Shown here in pieces: positions 7,029 through 15,572 of a stretch of 17,465 bases of DNA. Position numbers and translations under genes: made by a program. This DNA comes from UPXZ01 sp047974405. GTDB taxonomy: Bacteria; Bacteroidota; Bacteroidia; Bacteroidales; Paludibacteraceae. The notes under the pieces were generated by a model, which was given only the letters and a program-made list of their open reading frames with translations, had not been told where the DNA came from and made no database searches. The first letter of the stretch is position 1, and each line of letters begins with the position of its first letter. Location: positions 1-17,465 of the forward strand of contig JBKECI010000050.1 of NCBI GenBank assembly GCA_047974405.1, read 5' to 3'.

Positions 7029-8863
7029 TAAACGATAAGCTTCAAAATCGAAAATTTATTATTTCTGCCATATTTACGATAACGGTAGTTATATATATAT
7101 TACGCTTGTTTTCTCTTCAAATATTGGATTCGAAATATAAAGAGGGCGCAGACAGCAACGCTTTTCTTAAAAAAACGATATTCCCTTCCCGCGGTTTGAT
7201 TTATGACAGAAATGATTCGCTTTTGGTGTATAACAAGCCTGCTTATGATATTGCATTTATCAATAGAGAAATAAAAAATTTGGATACTACGGGATTTTGT
7301 CGCGATCTGAGGATAAGCGTCGGATACTTTAACGAAAGAATGACCGAAGTAAAAGACAGGAAAAAGAACTTGGGTTATTCCTCATATACACCTCAGGTTT
7401 TTATGACCCAGCTTTCTGTGGAAGACATTGCTACCATACAGCAACATATGTACAAGTATCAAGGCTTTTATATTCAAAACAGGACACTCAGAGAGTATAA
7501 ATATCATGTAGGAGCACATGTTTTCGGTAGTGTGGGCGAAGTTTCCAAGAGTACGGTAGAAAAAGACAATTACTACAAACAGGGAGACTTTGCAGGACGA
7601 AACGGCATTGAATATACCTACGAAGAAGATTTGAGAGGAGAAAAAGGGGTAGAAATCTTATTGCGCGACGCCAAAGGAAGAATCAAAGGGAAATATGAGA
7701 ACGGCAACGAAGACATTCCCGCAAAGACAGGTAAAAATCTGAAACTAACGATCGACATTACCCTTCAGATGCTTGGCGAAACATTGATGAGTGACAAAAT
7801 CGGAAGTATTGTAGCCATAGAACCCAAAACGGGAGAGATATTGGCTATGGTTACCCAGCCCAATTACGATCCTGCTTTGCTTGTAGGCAGAGAACTTTCA
7901 AAAAACTACATGGAATTACTCAACGACCCGAGAAAACCGTTGATTAATCGCGCTACACAGGCTCAATACTCTCCGGGTTCCTCTTTTAAGCCATTTCAAG
8001 CATTAATTGGCTTGGATATGGGAGGAATCAACGAAGATACACGTTTCTATTGCAGCGGTATGGCATCCTACCCGATAAAGTGTACGCACTATCACGGCTC
8101 GCCGGTAACGCTGGAAAGCGCTATAGAACAGAGCTGTAATCCTTACTTTTGGCAAACATTCCGCTCTACTATCGAAAAAAAAGGGTATGGGAAAGACAAT
8201 GTGCTTTTCAAAGATAGTTACAACCAATGGCGGGAAGAAATTATGAGTTTTGGATTTGGTAAAAAGCTAGAAGACACCGATCTGTATCAACAGGTTAGCG
8301 GTAATATCCCCACCACAAAATTTTATGATAAATACTTTGGAACAACCGGTTGGCGGGCTGCCACTATTCGCTCGCTGTCTATCGGGCAGGGAGAAATTTT
8401 GGTAACGCCGGTACAACTTGCAAACGCTGTTTGTGCCATTGCCAACAAAGGTTACTATATTACCGCCCATTTGAATAAATCAGACTCACTGCTCCAACAC
8501 AGACACGAACCACTCCCCGACGAGAGATTTTACAAAGTAGTTGATGAGGGTATGTGGAGAGTGGTGGAGCGAGGTACAGCCAGAGGAGCAAAAGTCCCCG
8601 GCATAAGTGTGTGTGGCAAGACCGGGACTGTTCAAAACAGTAGAGGAAAAGACCATGCCTTTTTTATAGCTTACGCCCCACGTGAAAATCCTCAAATAGC
8701 CATTGCAGTTGCTGTTGAAAATGTGGGGTTTGGTTCCACTTATGCTGCTCCCATTGCAAGTTTGATAATAGAACAATATTTGACGAAAAAAATTTCAAGA
8801 CCCAACGAAGTTGAAAGGGTAAAAAACTTAAAATCAAGATTCAATGTCCCGACGCAACATTAG
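7025..8863 (+). CDS. mrdA: Penicillin-binding protein 2 (elongation-specific transpeptidase)
   Basis: A 612-residue class B PBP that cross-links peptidoglycan during lateral wall growth, partnered by RodA. An N-terminal membrane helix lies at about residues 12-32. The pedestal/dimerisation domain follows and includes FPSRGLIYDRNDSLLV and the GRNGIEYTYEEDLRG motif near residue 200. The transpeptidase domain, about residues 240-590, has all three active-site motifs: SxxK at S319-K322 (PGSSFKPF), SxN at S370-N372 (EQSCNPYFW), and KTG at K532-G534 (VCGKTGTVQN). Length is typical. It overlaps mreD by 4 bases and rodA by 20 bases, so the three are almost certainly one translationally coupled unit. 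It is a beta-lactam target by family. Nothing appears degraded. Confidence 0.97.
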   Translation: MINDKLQNRKFIISAIFTITVVIYILRLFSLQILDSKYKEGADSNAFLKKTIFPSRGLIYDRNDSLLVYNKPAYDIAFINREIKNLDTTGFCRDLRISVGYFNERMTEVKDRKKNLGYSSYTPQVFMTQLSVEDIATIQQHMYKYQGFYIQNRTLREYKYHVGAHVFGSVGEVSKSTVEKDNYYKQGDFAGRNGIEYTYEEDLRGEKGVEILLRDAKGRIKGKYENGNEDIPAKTGKNLKLTIDITLQMLGETLMSDKIGSIVAIEPKTGEILAMVTQPNYDPALLVGRELSKNYMELLNDPRKPLINRATQAQYSPGSSFKPFQALIGLDMGGINEDTRFYCSGMASYPIKCTHYHGSPVTLESAIEQSCNPYFWQTFRSTIEKKGYGKDNVLFKDSYNQWREEIMSFGFGKKLEDTDLYQQVSGNIPTTKFYDKYFGTTGWRAATIRSLSIGQGEILVTPVQLANAVCAIANKGYYITAHLNKSDSLLQHRHEPLPDERFYKVVDEGMWRVVERGTARGAKVPGISVCGKTGTVQNSRGKDHAFFIAYAPRENPQIAIAVAVENVGFGSTYAAPIASLIIEQYLTKKISRPNEVERVKNLKSRFNVPTQH

Positions 8864-10316
8864 CTTACGATATAGTTTAGATTGGACAACTGTAATCATT
8901 TATCTCGTTTTGGTTATTTTTGGGTGGATGAACATCTACGGCGCCAGCTACGATTTTGACCAGTCGGGTATTTTTGACTTTAGTCAGCGCGCTGGCAAAC
9001 AGTTTGTGTGGATTTTGACGGCATTCGGCATTGCCGGGATAATACTGCTGATAGACTCGAAACTGTACAGTGTTTTGTCTTATTTTATCTATGCGGGGGT
9101 TTTGCTACTGCTTATTGCTACTATCTTTTTTGCTGCTGACGTTAAAGGTTCCCGCTCGTGGCTTGTGTTTGGTCCTGTGAGTTTTCAACCTGCCGAATTG
9201 GCAAAAACGGCAACAGCACTTGCCTTAGCAAAGTTTATGAGTAGCTATAATTTTAAGATAAAAGGCTGGAAAGACTTACTCCCGCTGTTTGCCATTATTT
9301 TTATACCTGCCCTATTGATTGTTTTACAAAAAGAGACCGGAGGAGCATTGGTTTTTCTGTCTTTGCTGTTGGTATTTTATCGTGAGGGGATGAATGGTAT
9401 TATCTTGCTATTGGGAGCTTTTGCCATTGTTCTATTTATTGTAGTCATCCGTTTTGGAGCCATTCCGATACAAATGGATCATGGGAATCTTGGTATGGTT
9501 TTAGGAATGTTACTTGTGCTGGCAGTGCAGTTTGTGTATGCCCTTTTTGTGAATAATCATAAAAAGGAGGCGTTGTATCTTTTGGGAGGCAGTGTTGCTA
9601 TCGTTTCCCTATCTTACTTGCTCAATTTTTTTATACATATCAATTACAATTACGTTGGCATAGCCGTTGTAGCTATTTCTTGCATTTATTGGGCAGGTGT
9701 TGAGATTTTTCATAAATATAAGAGATATTGGTCGGTGGTATTTGTTTCAATTGGCGCCGTGTTGCTGAGTTTTTCTGCCGATTACCTGTTCAATAATTTG
9801 CTGCAACCGCATCAACAAATCCGTATTAAAGTACTTTTAAATATGGAAGAAGATTTGTACGGGGCAGGTTACAACGTGAATCAGTCGAAAATAGCCATTG
9901 GTTCGGGCGGGCTTTTTGGAAAAGGATATCTGAACGGCACCCAGACCAAGCTCAAATATGTTCCCGAACAAGATACCGATTTTATTTTTTGCACCGTTGG
10001 TGAAGAGTGGGGATTTGTAGGTTCTACCATATTGTTGCTTACGTACTGGTGGCTCTTGATGCGAATACTTAAAATTGCCGAACGGCAGCGTGAAAAATTC
10101 AATCGGATTTACGGTTACGGCGTGGCAAGTATTTTGTTTTTTCATTTGATGATTAATGTAGGGATGGTGCTTGGGATTATGCCCGTCATCGGTATCCCGC
10201 TCCCATTTTTGAGCTACGGAGGCTCTTCTTTATGGAGTTTTACGCTATTGCTTTTTATTTTGCTCCGGTTGGATAGTTCTAGATTGGACAGAGGGATTAA
10301 GAACAATTTGCTTTGA
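8844..10316 (+). CDS. rodA: Peptidoglycan glycosyltransferase RodA (SEDS family), long form
   Basis: A 490-residue polytopic SEDS polymerase that extends glycan strands from lipid II in complex with PBP2. Recognisable segments: GSRSWLVFGPVSFQPAELAK (about residues 110-130), LQKETGGALVF (typical QPDxGTA position, altered here), the large periplasmic loop with GAGYNVNQSKIAIGSGGLFGKGYLNGTQTKLKYVPEQDTDFIFCTVGEEWGF, and the C-terminal GIPLPFLSYGGSSL. The Asp of TDFIF, equivalent to the catalytic Asp of SEDS proteins, is D379. The protein is about 100 residues longer than the roughly 370-residue E. coli RodA. The extra length lies between about residues 185 and 315 and looks like additional hydrophobic helices. 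I recall similar long forms in Bacteroidota. The start ATG lies inside mrdA, overlapping it by 20 bases. Confidence 0.95.
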   Translation: MSRRNISLRYSLDWTTVIIYLVLVIFGWMNIYGASYDFDQSGIFDFSQRAGKQFVWILTAFGIAGIILLIDSKLYSVLSYFIYAGVLLLLIATIFFAADVKGSRSWLVFGPVSFQPAELAKTATALALAKFMSSYNFKIKGWKDLLPLFAIIFIPALLIVLQKETGGALVFLSLLLVFYREGMNGIILLLGAFAIVLFIVVIRFGAIPIQMDHGNLGMVLGMLLVLAVQFVYALFVNNHKKEALYLLGGSVAIVSLSYLLNFFIHINYNYVGIAVVAISCIYWAGVEIFHKYKRYWSVVFVSIGAVLLSFSADYLFNNLLQPHQQIRIKVLLNMEEDLYGAGYNVNQSKIAIGSGGLFGKGYLNGTQTKLKYVPEQDTDFIFCTVGEEWGFVGSTILLLTYWWLLMRILKIAERQREKFNRIYGYGVASILFFHLMINVGMVLGIMPVIGIPLPFLSYGGSSLWSFTLLLFILLRLDSSRLDRGIKNNLL

Positions 10317-10358
10317 TAAAACGTTTTCTTGTTTTACACATTAATTAAACCAAGAGAT

Positions 10359-10685
10359 ATGAATCTTGTATTTCCGACTTCAACCATTTTTTCGCTTGAA
10401 AAATCCATTGATTATGTTTCAGGAGGGGTTATCAGCAAACAAATAACAAAAAACTCTTCGGGAAACATTACATTGTTTTCATTTGACAAAGGACAAGGAC
10501 TCTCTGAACATTCGGCTCCTTTTGATGCCACTGTTCAGATATTGGACGGCAAAGCCGAAATAAAAATAGATGGAAATCCCTACGAAGTGGGCAAAGGAGA
10601 ATGTATCATTATGCCAGCCAATCATCCTCATTCTCTCTATGCCGTAGAACCTTTCAAAATGCTTTTGACAATGATAAAGGGATAA
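10359..10685 (+). CDS. Small single-domain cupin protein
   Basis: A 108-residue protein that is almost entirely one cupin_2 beta-barrel. The first conserved stretch is GQGLSEHSAPFDATVQILDG and the second is KGECIIMPANHPHSLYA. In the first motif only H51 of the usual His-x-His is present; the second His position is Ala53, and the usual Glu/Gln is replaced, while H91 of the second motif is kept. I recall the H-[ST]-A-P pattern in other small Bacteroidota cupins, so it is probably a subfamily trait. The function is unknown: it may bind a small ligand or a weakly held metal. I chose the ATG at 10359, preceded by AAGAGA, over the in-frame TTG at 10329. It follows rodA by 42 bases in the same orientation and may be co-transcribed, then a small hairpin follows. 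No signal peptide, so cytoplasmic. Confidence 0.88.
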   Translation: MNLVFPTSTIFSLEKSIDYVSGGVISKQITKNSSGNITLFSFDKGQGLSEHSAPFDATVQILDGKAEIKIDGNPYEVGKGECIIMPANHPHSLYAVEPFKMLLTMIKG

Positions 10686-10718
10686 ATCGTCTTATAATTT
10701 TGTCTTGAATGTATATAT

Positions 10719-10740
10719 AGACGTTGGTAGCAACGTTTTC
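10719..10740 (+). terminator. Predicted intrinsic terminator after the cupin gene
   Basis: ACGTTG (10721-10726), loop GTAG, then CAACGT (10731-10736). Flanking A-T and G-T pairs extend the stem to 8 pairs, followed by TTTTCTGTTT. It lies 33 bases after the cupin stop and is a modest candidate for the end of the mre-rodA-cupin transcript. Confidence 0.5.
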
Positions 10741-10774
10741 TGTTTATTAAAATCCCCCAAATCCCAGAATAAAA

Positions 10775-11008
10775 ATGGATTTAAAGACTTTGACCGATAT
10801 TTCGGGCTATATCGCTATGACCCTCCTTGTAATTTCGTTTATACCCAAGCAAATCAAAACTATTCGATACATAAATTTAATCGCATGTCTTTTTTTTATA
10901 GTTTACGGTATTTTGCTGGGTTGGGCTTGGCCTATTATTATTTCCAATTTAGCTGTCAGTTCCATCCAGTTTTATTATCTTTTTATTGCCCCGAAAAATA
11001 AAAAATAG
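10775..11008 (+). CDS. Small three-helix membrane protein, YgjV / SemiSWEET-like
   Basis: A 77-residue hydrophobic protein with three predicted helices at about residues 8-25, 30-48 and 50-69. The pattern GYIAMTLLVISFIPKQIKTIRYINLIACLFFIVYGILLGWAWPIIISNLAVSSIQFYYLF resembles the small Bacteroidota relatives of E. coli YgjV. It also resembles the three-helix repeat of SemiSWEET sugar transporters, with a Pro-x-Gln near the end of helix 1, a short loop, YG in helix 2 and a Pro and Asn in helix 3. Full YgjV and eukaryotic SWEETs contain more helices, so a half-size protein like this would have to work as a dimer or oligomer. The substrate is unknown and sugar transport is only inference. The rival overlapping frame 10705-11001 lacks this conservation. 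It ends 13 bases before the convergent HTCS stop. Confidence 0.8.
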   Translation: MDLKTLTDISGYIAMTLLVISFIPKQIKTIRYINLIACLFFIVYGILLGWAWPIIISNLAVSSIQFYYLFIAPKNKK

Positions 11009-11039
11009 AGATTTTTACCGGTTAGAGATTTTCACCAGT
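11006..11039. repeat. 17-bp imperfect tandem duplication over two convergent stop codons
   Basis: TAGAGATTTTTACCGGT (11006-11022) is followed immediately by TAGAGATTTTCACCAGT (11023-11039), identical at 15 of 17 positions. The first copy begins with the TAG stop of the small membrane protein. The second copy encodes, on the minus strand, the last residues of the HTCS (TGENL), and its TAA stop spans the junction (11022-11024). Confidence 0.85.
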
Positions 11040-14000
11040 CGATTGACTTTTGTAATCTTGTGGGATGGTTCCGTATTTTGTTTTGAAGCATTTTGAAAAA
11101 TATCGCGTATCCAATATCCCTACCATTGAGGCCACTTCCTTGACCATTAATTCGCCGGTAGAAAGTAATTGGGCGGCACGTTTCATCTTTATATCGCGTA
11201 CAAATTCTATGGGCGAAAAACCGGTTAAGCTTTTTAGTTTCTTAAAGAAAACCGAACGGCTCATACCTACGTATTTGCTTATTTCTTCAACCGAAAAATC
11301 GTAATTGTCCATATTTTTTTCTATCAACTCCATTACTTTTTTCATCATTGTTTCGTCTTGTGAGGCAATATGGACAGGTTGTGGTTGAAATTCGTTAATT
11401 CTCGTTTCAGGTTTAATACTCTCTTGTTTTCCACCAAAAGGAATTAAACTATCTCGATATATTTTTTGCAGGTTTTCACGCTGCCTCAGCAGGTTGGCTA
11501 TTCTCGCTCTGAAATATGTTACGCTGAACGGTTTAGTGATGTAGTCATCGGCACCATATTCCAGTCCCTCGAGTTTGGTCTCTATGGTCGATTTTGCTGT
11601 AAGCAGTATCACGGGGATGTGGCTTGTAGATTTTTCTTTTCTCAGCGAATGCAGAAACTCTATACCATCCACGTTGGGCATCATAATGTCGCTTACGATA
11701 AAATCGGGACATATTTTCAATGCTTTTTTCATCCCATCGGCACCATCTTCGGCTTCATATACTTTGTAGTCTTCTTCGAGAATTGTGCGTATGAACGTGC
11801 GCAAATCTTCTTCGTCTTCCACTATCAAAATGGTATGCTTTTCTTTTTTGGTATGGACTATGGTTTCAATGTCATTCTCGGGCAAAGCATCCTGCACTGT
11901 ATCTTTATAGTCTTCATTTTTTTTACTTGCCGCTATGATTTCCACACTTTTGTCAAAATGGGTAAGCCCTTTTTGGAAACTTACCGTAAAGGTACTGCCC
12001 ATTTTCTCTTCGCTCTCCACCGCTACCTTCGCGGTGTGCTTGTCGGCAAGTTCTTTTATCAGATTGAGCCCGATACCGGTGCTTGGTTTGCTTTTATCTT
12101 CACTGAAACTTTCAAATCTGTTAAAGAGTTTTTTCTGCTTCTCTTTTGATATGCCCACCCCTTCATCTTTTACGATTACCGAGAGGGTATTCCCTTCATT
12201 TTTTACGACTACCTGTATCGACTTTCCCGATGGGGTATATTTGAACGCGTTGGAAAGTAGATTTACGATAATTTTTTCGGCAGAGTCGGGGTCGACCCAA
12301 ACTGTTCCATTTTGAGACTCATCCTGAAAATTGAATTGGACATTTTGTTTTTCGGCAATTTCGGTAAAGTTACTGCATAAGTTCGAAACAAAATCGGCTA
12401 AATGGATTTCCTGCACTTTGAGATTGACAGATTGAATTTTACGTAAATCCAGTATTTGATTTACCAGTCGGAGCATACGATTTGTGCTTTGAGATACAAT
12501 TTTTAGTTGATTCTTGACACTTTCGGGCGTTTTGATGTCTTGTATCAAATAATCTACCGGTCCAGCAATCATTGTCAAAGGTGTGCGTATTTCGTGCGAA
12601 ACATCCGTAAAAAACCGGAGTTTCAGGTCCGACATTTTTTTCTCCAATTCTACATTTGCCTTTAAACGATAGAAAGTTAATGATGTGCGGACTATCAGAT
12701 AAATGAGACCTATAATGAGCAAAATGTATAAAATGGTAGCAACAAAACTTTCCCAAAACGATGGCAACACTTCAATTGGTAGCAATCGCTCGTTATTTGT
12801 CCAATAGCCATCGCTGTTTGTCGATTTTACTTTAAAAATATATTTCCCTTTGGGGATATTGGTGTAATAGGCTATGCGTTGATTTCTTACATAATTCCAT
12901 TCTTTATCGACCCCCTCTAATTTGTAGGCATATTGAATATTTTCAGGATCAATTAAATCTAAAGCAGCATATTGGATGTTGAAAAATTTTTGTTTGTGCG
13001 TAAGTTTGAGTTTGGAAATATTGTCTATAACCTCGTGTAGCGGCGATTTTTCTCCGATAGAAACATTTTTGTTGAAAAGTTGAAAATTAGTAAGGGCGAT
13101 GTACGGCTTAAATCCATTATCAGATATGTTTTTAGGGGAAAATGAGAGCAATCCGTCTGAGTAGCCGAAAATGATTTCATCATTTTGAGTTTTACAAGCA
13201 CTAAATTCTGAAAAATAGCTATTTGTCATTATCTTTCGAATTTCTGAAAAAGTTCTAAAAGTACCGTTTTCGGGATCAAATCTATTGAGGCTGTTTTCCG
13301 TGCTTACCCACAGTTTGCCAAACTCATCTTCGATAATCGAAAGTGTAACATCAGATTCGAGTCCGTTTTCGGTATTGTAAGTTTCAAATTCGGTAGGAAA
13401 TCCTTTGCTGTCGAAGTTTACCACTTTGTTTATCCCTCCACCAAAGGTAAAAAGATACATCTCCCCCTTTTTTGTAACGCACACACCGTGTACATCGTTA
13501 TTTGTAATACTTTTCTTTTCGTTGGGCTCGAGTGAGTATCTTTTAAAATGGATATTTTCGGGAGATGAAAATCCGGAAGCAAACATCAGCATTCCACCGG
13601 TGGTGCCGAGACATATATTCCCCTGCTTGTTTTGCGTAATATAGCGTACTTGCGAGGCGGTTTCTATGGGATAGTTTTCTAAGTGATTGCGATGGTTGAT
13701 AAATTGTGTCGTACCCGCTTTGGAACTCAACAGATTCAACCCACCTCCATAAGTACCTATCCAGATGTTGCTTTTATTATCTTGAAATATGCTGTAAACA
13801 CTGTTATCACTCAGGCTATACACATCGGTGGGGATGTTTTTGTACTGAGTAACCAAAAATCTCAAAGGCAAGGCTGTCTTTTTTAGTAAAAAAACTCCGG
13901 CGCCTTTCGTCCCAATCCATATGTTGTTATCTTTATCTTTGGTAATACAATATACTGTGGCCGGCATCAAACTGTTTGCATGCAGGTTGCCGTCCACTCC

Positions 14001-15455
14001 AATTTCTCCCAATCGTTTCTTGTTTTTGTCAAAAACGGTCAGTTTTCTATCTTTCGTCGATACCCAGAGATTTGAATCATCATCTTCAAAAACAGCTCTT
14101 ACTTCATTGGCTGTTTGGAGATATTTTTGATTTGAAATGCGGGTTGTTGTGAAAAAACTCATATCAAATATCACTTTTTCCAACCCATGTGAATGGGTTC
14201 CCAACCAGAGATTTCCCTGCTTATCTGAAAAGGCAGAGTGTAAAGAGTTCGAAAATAGCCAATTTTCAGACATAGGAGAATTAAAAAATGGTTTTAAGAT
14301 GTCTTTTTCCTTGTCGTATAGAGAAAATCCGCCCCCTTTGGGCTGAATCCAAAGTCGTCCGTTTACATCTTCGATAACAAAAGAAAGTGGTGGAGCCACA
14401 AACCCCATTACATCTACTGTACTTACTTTGTAGTTTTTATAGTCTCCTGTTTCGGGATTTAACCTATTGATTCCCAGCTCGTTGGTTTCGAACCATAGAT
14501 TCTGGGCTTTATCGACACAAACAGGTACGATGTGGTTGGAGCTGAGTCCTGTCAAATTCTTCGAGTTGAAAAATCTGGTCGAATTATCTTTTAGATTTAC
14601 AACGGCAAAGCCTTCGCTGTCCGAAAAAATACCTAGTTGATTCTCCGATATTTTTATAAAATGAGTAATATTTGAATGAAAAGAAAGTTGTAGTAATCTA
14701 CTTTTGCCTCCTGTCTTGGTTATTCTCCAAATTCTGCCATTCTCTGAGCCAAACCAAATTTCATTTTCCAATTCCACCCCGGTAAAAAACTCCTGTCCGT
14801 TGTCACTCTCTCCTGTTTTTTCTGTAAAATACTGTTTTGACTTGCCGTTGTCGGCAATAAATTCAATGCCATTGTCGGTCAGTATCCATGTATTTTTATT
14901 GGTATCTTCAATAATATTGTTTATTTTGTTCGATATCAGATTTTCGTTTTTAGTATTGTAGGTATCTAGTACAAATGTAGAGTCTTTCAAAAGGATACAT
15001 CCGTTTGAGTCAATGATTAACCAAATTTTTCCTGAGGGCTGTATAAATATTTTTGCAATTTTGTTTTTAGACATATTTTTTATAGACTGAATTCCCCAAA
15101 AACTTTCCGTGCGAGGGTCGAAACAGTGAAAATCATTGTCGTATGACTTTAGCCATATTCTACCGTACTTGTCTTTACTCAACTTTTCTATGCGGTTGCT
15201 TCGCATAAAATACTTGTTGGCAGAGCGAGCCTTGTAGTTTTTGAACTCATATCCGTCAAATTTGCTCAATCCATCCCAAGTAGCCAGCCAAATGTATCCC
15301 TTATCATCTTGCAGCATGTCCATAATATTGTATTGTGGAATACCGTCTTCGGTAGAATAATGCCGGATATGGCACAAAGGCTCTGCTTGTAACGCTATTT
15401 GGCAGAAAAGTGACACAAAGAGGAGGAGAATAGATACGAGCTTGTTCATAATCAA
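11022..15455 (-). CDS. Hybrid two-component system regulator (HTCS) with double beta-propeller sensor
   Basis: A 1477-residue one-chain sensor, kinase, receiver and transcription factor of the kind that controls Bacteroidota polysaccharide utilisation loci. Residues 1-24 look like a signal peptide (cut near LQA|EPLC). Residues 25-800 hold about fourteen Reg_prop blades with the D-x-x-G/N-x-I/L-W-[VIL]-x-T signature (e.g. DKDNNIWIGTKGAG), consistent with two seven-bladed propellers in the periplasm. A Y_Y_Y domain covers about 835-900 and a membrane helix about 903-925. The HisKA phospho-acceptor is H954 (FFTDVSHEIRTPL). The HATPase domain has NLLSNAFKYTP, DEGVGIS and GIGLNLIKEL. The receiver has E1213/D1214, phospho-acceptor D1256 (SDIMMPNVDG), T1286 and K1308. 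The C-terminal AraC-type DNA-binding domain covers about 1365-1470. All catalytic residues are present, so it should be active. An alternative start is Met at residue 3. It is divergent from the SusC-like gene, its likely target; the ligand is unknown. Confidence 0.97.
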   Translation of the reverse strand: MIMNKLVSILLLFVSLFCQIALQAEPLCHIRHYSTEDGIPQYNIMDMLQDDKGYIWLATWDGLSKFDGYEFKNYKARSANKYFMRSNRIEKLSKDKYGRIWLKSYDNDFHCFDPRTESFWGIQSIKNMSKNKIAKIFIQPSGKIWLIIDSNGCILLKDSTFVLDTYNTKNENLISNKINNIIEDTNKNTWILTDNGIEFIADNGKSKQYFTEKTGESDNGQEFFTGVELENEIWFGSENGRIWRITKTGGKSRLLQLSFHSNITHFIKISENQLGIFSDSEGFAVVNLKDNSTRFFNSKNLTGLSSNHIVPVCVDKAQNLWFETNELGINRLNPETGDYKNYKVSTVDVMGFVAPPLSFVIEDVNGRLWIQPKGGGFSLYDKEKDILKPFFNSPMSENWLFSNSLHSAFSDKQGNLWLGTHSHGLEKVIFDMSFFTTTRISNQKYLQTANEVRAVFEDDDSNLWVSTKDRKLTVFDKNKKRLGEIGVDGNLHANSLMPATVYCITKDKDNNIWIGTKGAGVFLLKKTALPLRFLVTQYKNIPTDVYSLSDNSVYSIFQDNKSNIWIGTYGGGLNLLSSKAGTTQFINHRNHLENYPIETASQVRYITQNKQGNICLGTTGGMLMFASGFSSPENIHFKRYSLEPNEKKSITNNDVHGVCVTKKGEMYLFTFGGGINKVVNFDSKGFPTEFETYNTENGLESDVTLSIIEDEFGKLWVSTENSLNRFDPENGTFRTFSEIRKIMTNSYFSEFSACKTQNDEIIFGYSDGLLSFSPKNISDNGFKPYIALTNFQLFNKNVSIGEKSPLHEVIDNISKLKLTHKQKFFNIQYAALDLIDPENIQYAYKLEGVDKEWNYVRNQRIAYYTNIPKGKYIFKVKSTNSDGYWTNNERLLPIEVLPSFWESFVATILYILLIIGLIYLIVRTSLTFYRLKANVELEKKMSDLKLRFFTDVSHEIRTPLTMIAGPVDYLIQDIKTPESVKNQLKIVSQSTNRMLRLVNQILDLRKIQSVNLKVQEIHLADFVSNLCSNFTEIAEKQNVQFNFQDESQNGTVWVDPDSAEKIIVNLLSNAFKYTPSGKSIQVVVKNEGNTLSVIVKDEGVGISKEKQKKLFNRFESFSEDKSKPSTGIGLNLIKELADKHTAKVAVESEEKMGSTFTVSFQKGLTHFDKSVEIIAASKKNEDYKDTVQDALPENDIETIVHTKKEKHTILIVEDEEDLRTFIRTILEEDYKVYEAEDGADGMKKALKICPDFIVSDIMMPNVDGIEFLHSLRKEKSTSHIPVILLTAKSTIETKLEGLEYGADDYITKPFSVTYFRARIANLLRQRENLQKIYRDSLIPFGGKQESIKPETRINEFQPQPVHIASQDETMMKKVMELIEKNMDNYDFSVEEISKYVGMSRSVFFKKLKSLTGFSPIEFVRDIKMKRAAQLLSTGELMVKEVASMVGILDTRYFSKCFKTKYGTIPQDYKSQSTGENL

Positions 15456-15502
15456 TATCTAATAATAGTTCTTCGGTAAATTTACGGTTTTTTATGGGTC
15501 TA

Positions 15503-15510
15503 CAAATATA
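15503..15510 (-). promoter_or_regulatory. Bacteroidota -7 promoter box for the HTCS gene
   Basis: On the minus strand this reads TATATTTG, a full match to TAnnTTTG, 48 bases upstream of the HTCS start. A matching -33 TTG was not found. No equally good -7 box was seen for the divergent susC-like gene, consistent with a promoter that depends on an activator, although absence of a match is weak evidence. Confidence 0.5.
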
Positions 15511-15572
15511 GTCTAATTTGTTTTTTTATGATTGTTTTCAGCATATTTGACCCACTTTAAAAACCAATTTGT

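Noticed and set aside
10329..10358. TTG start for the cupin, adding 10 residues
   Set aside because: The ATG at 10359 is preceded by AAGAGA and gives the usual short N-terminus of such cupins.
10705..11001. 98-residue open frame overlapping the small membrane protein
   Set aside because: The rival frame 10775-11008 has regular hydrophobic helices and family-like residues; this one does not.
11466..12149. 227-residue open frame on the plus strand
   Set aside because: It lies entirely opposite the kinase and receiver part of the HTCS, whose motifs are unmistakable. The composition is typical of an antisense shadow.
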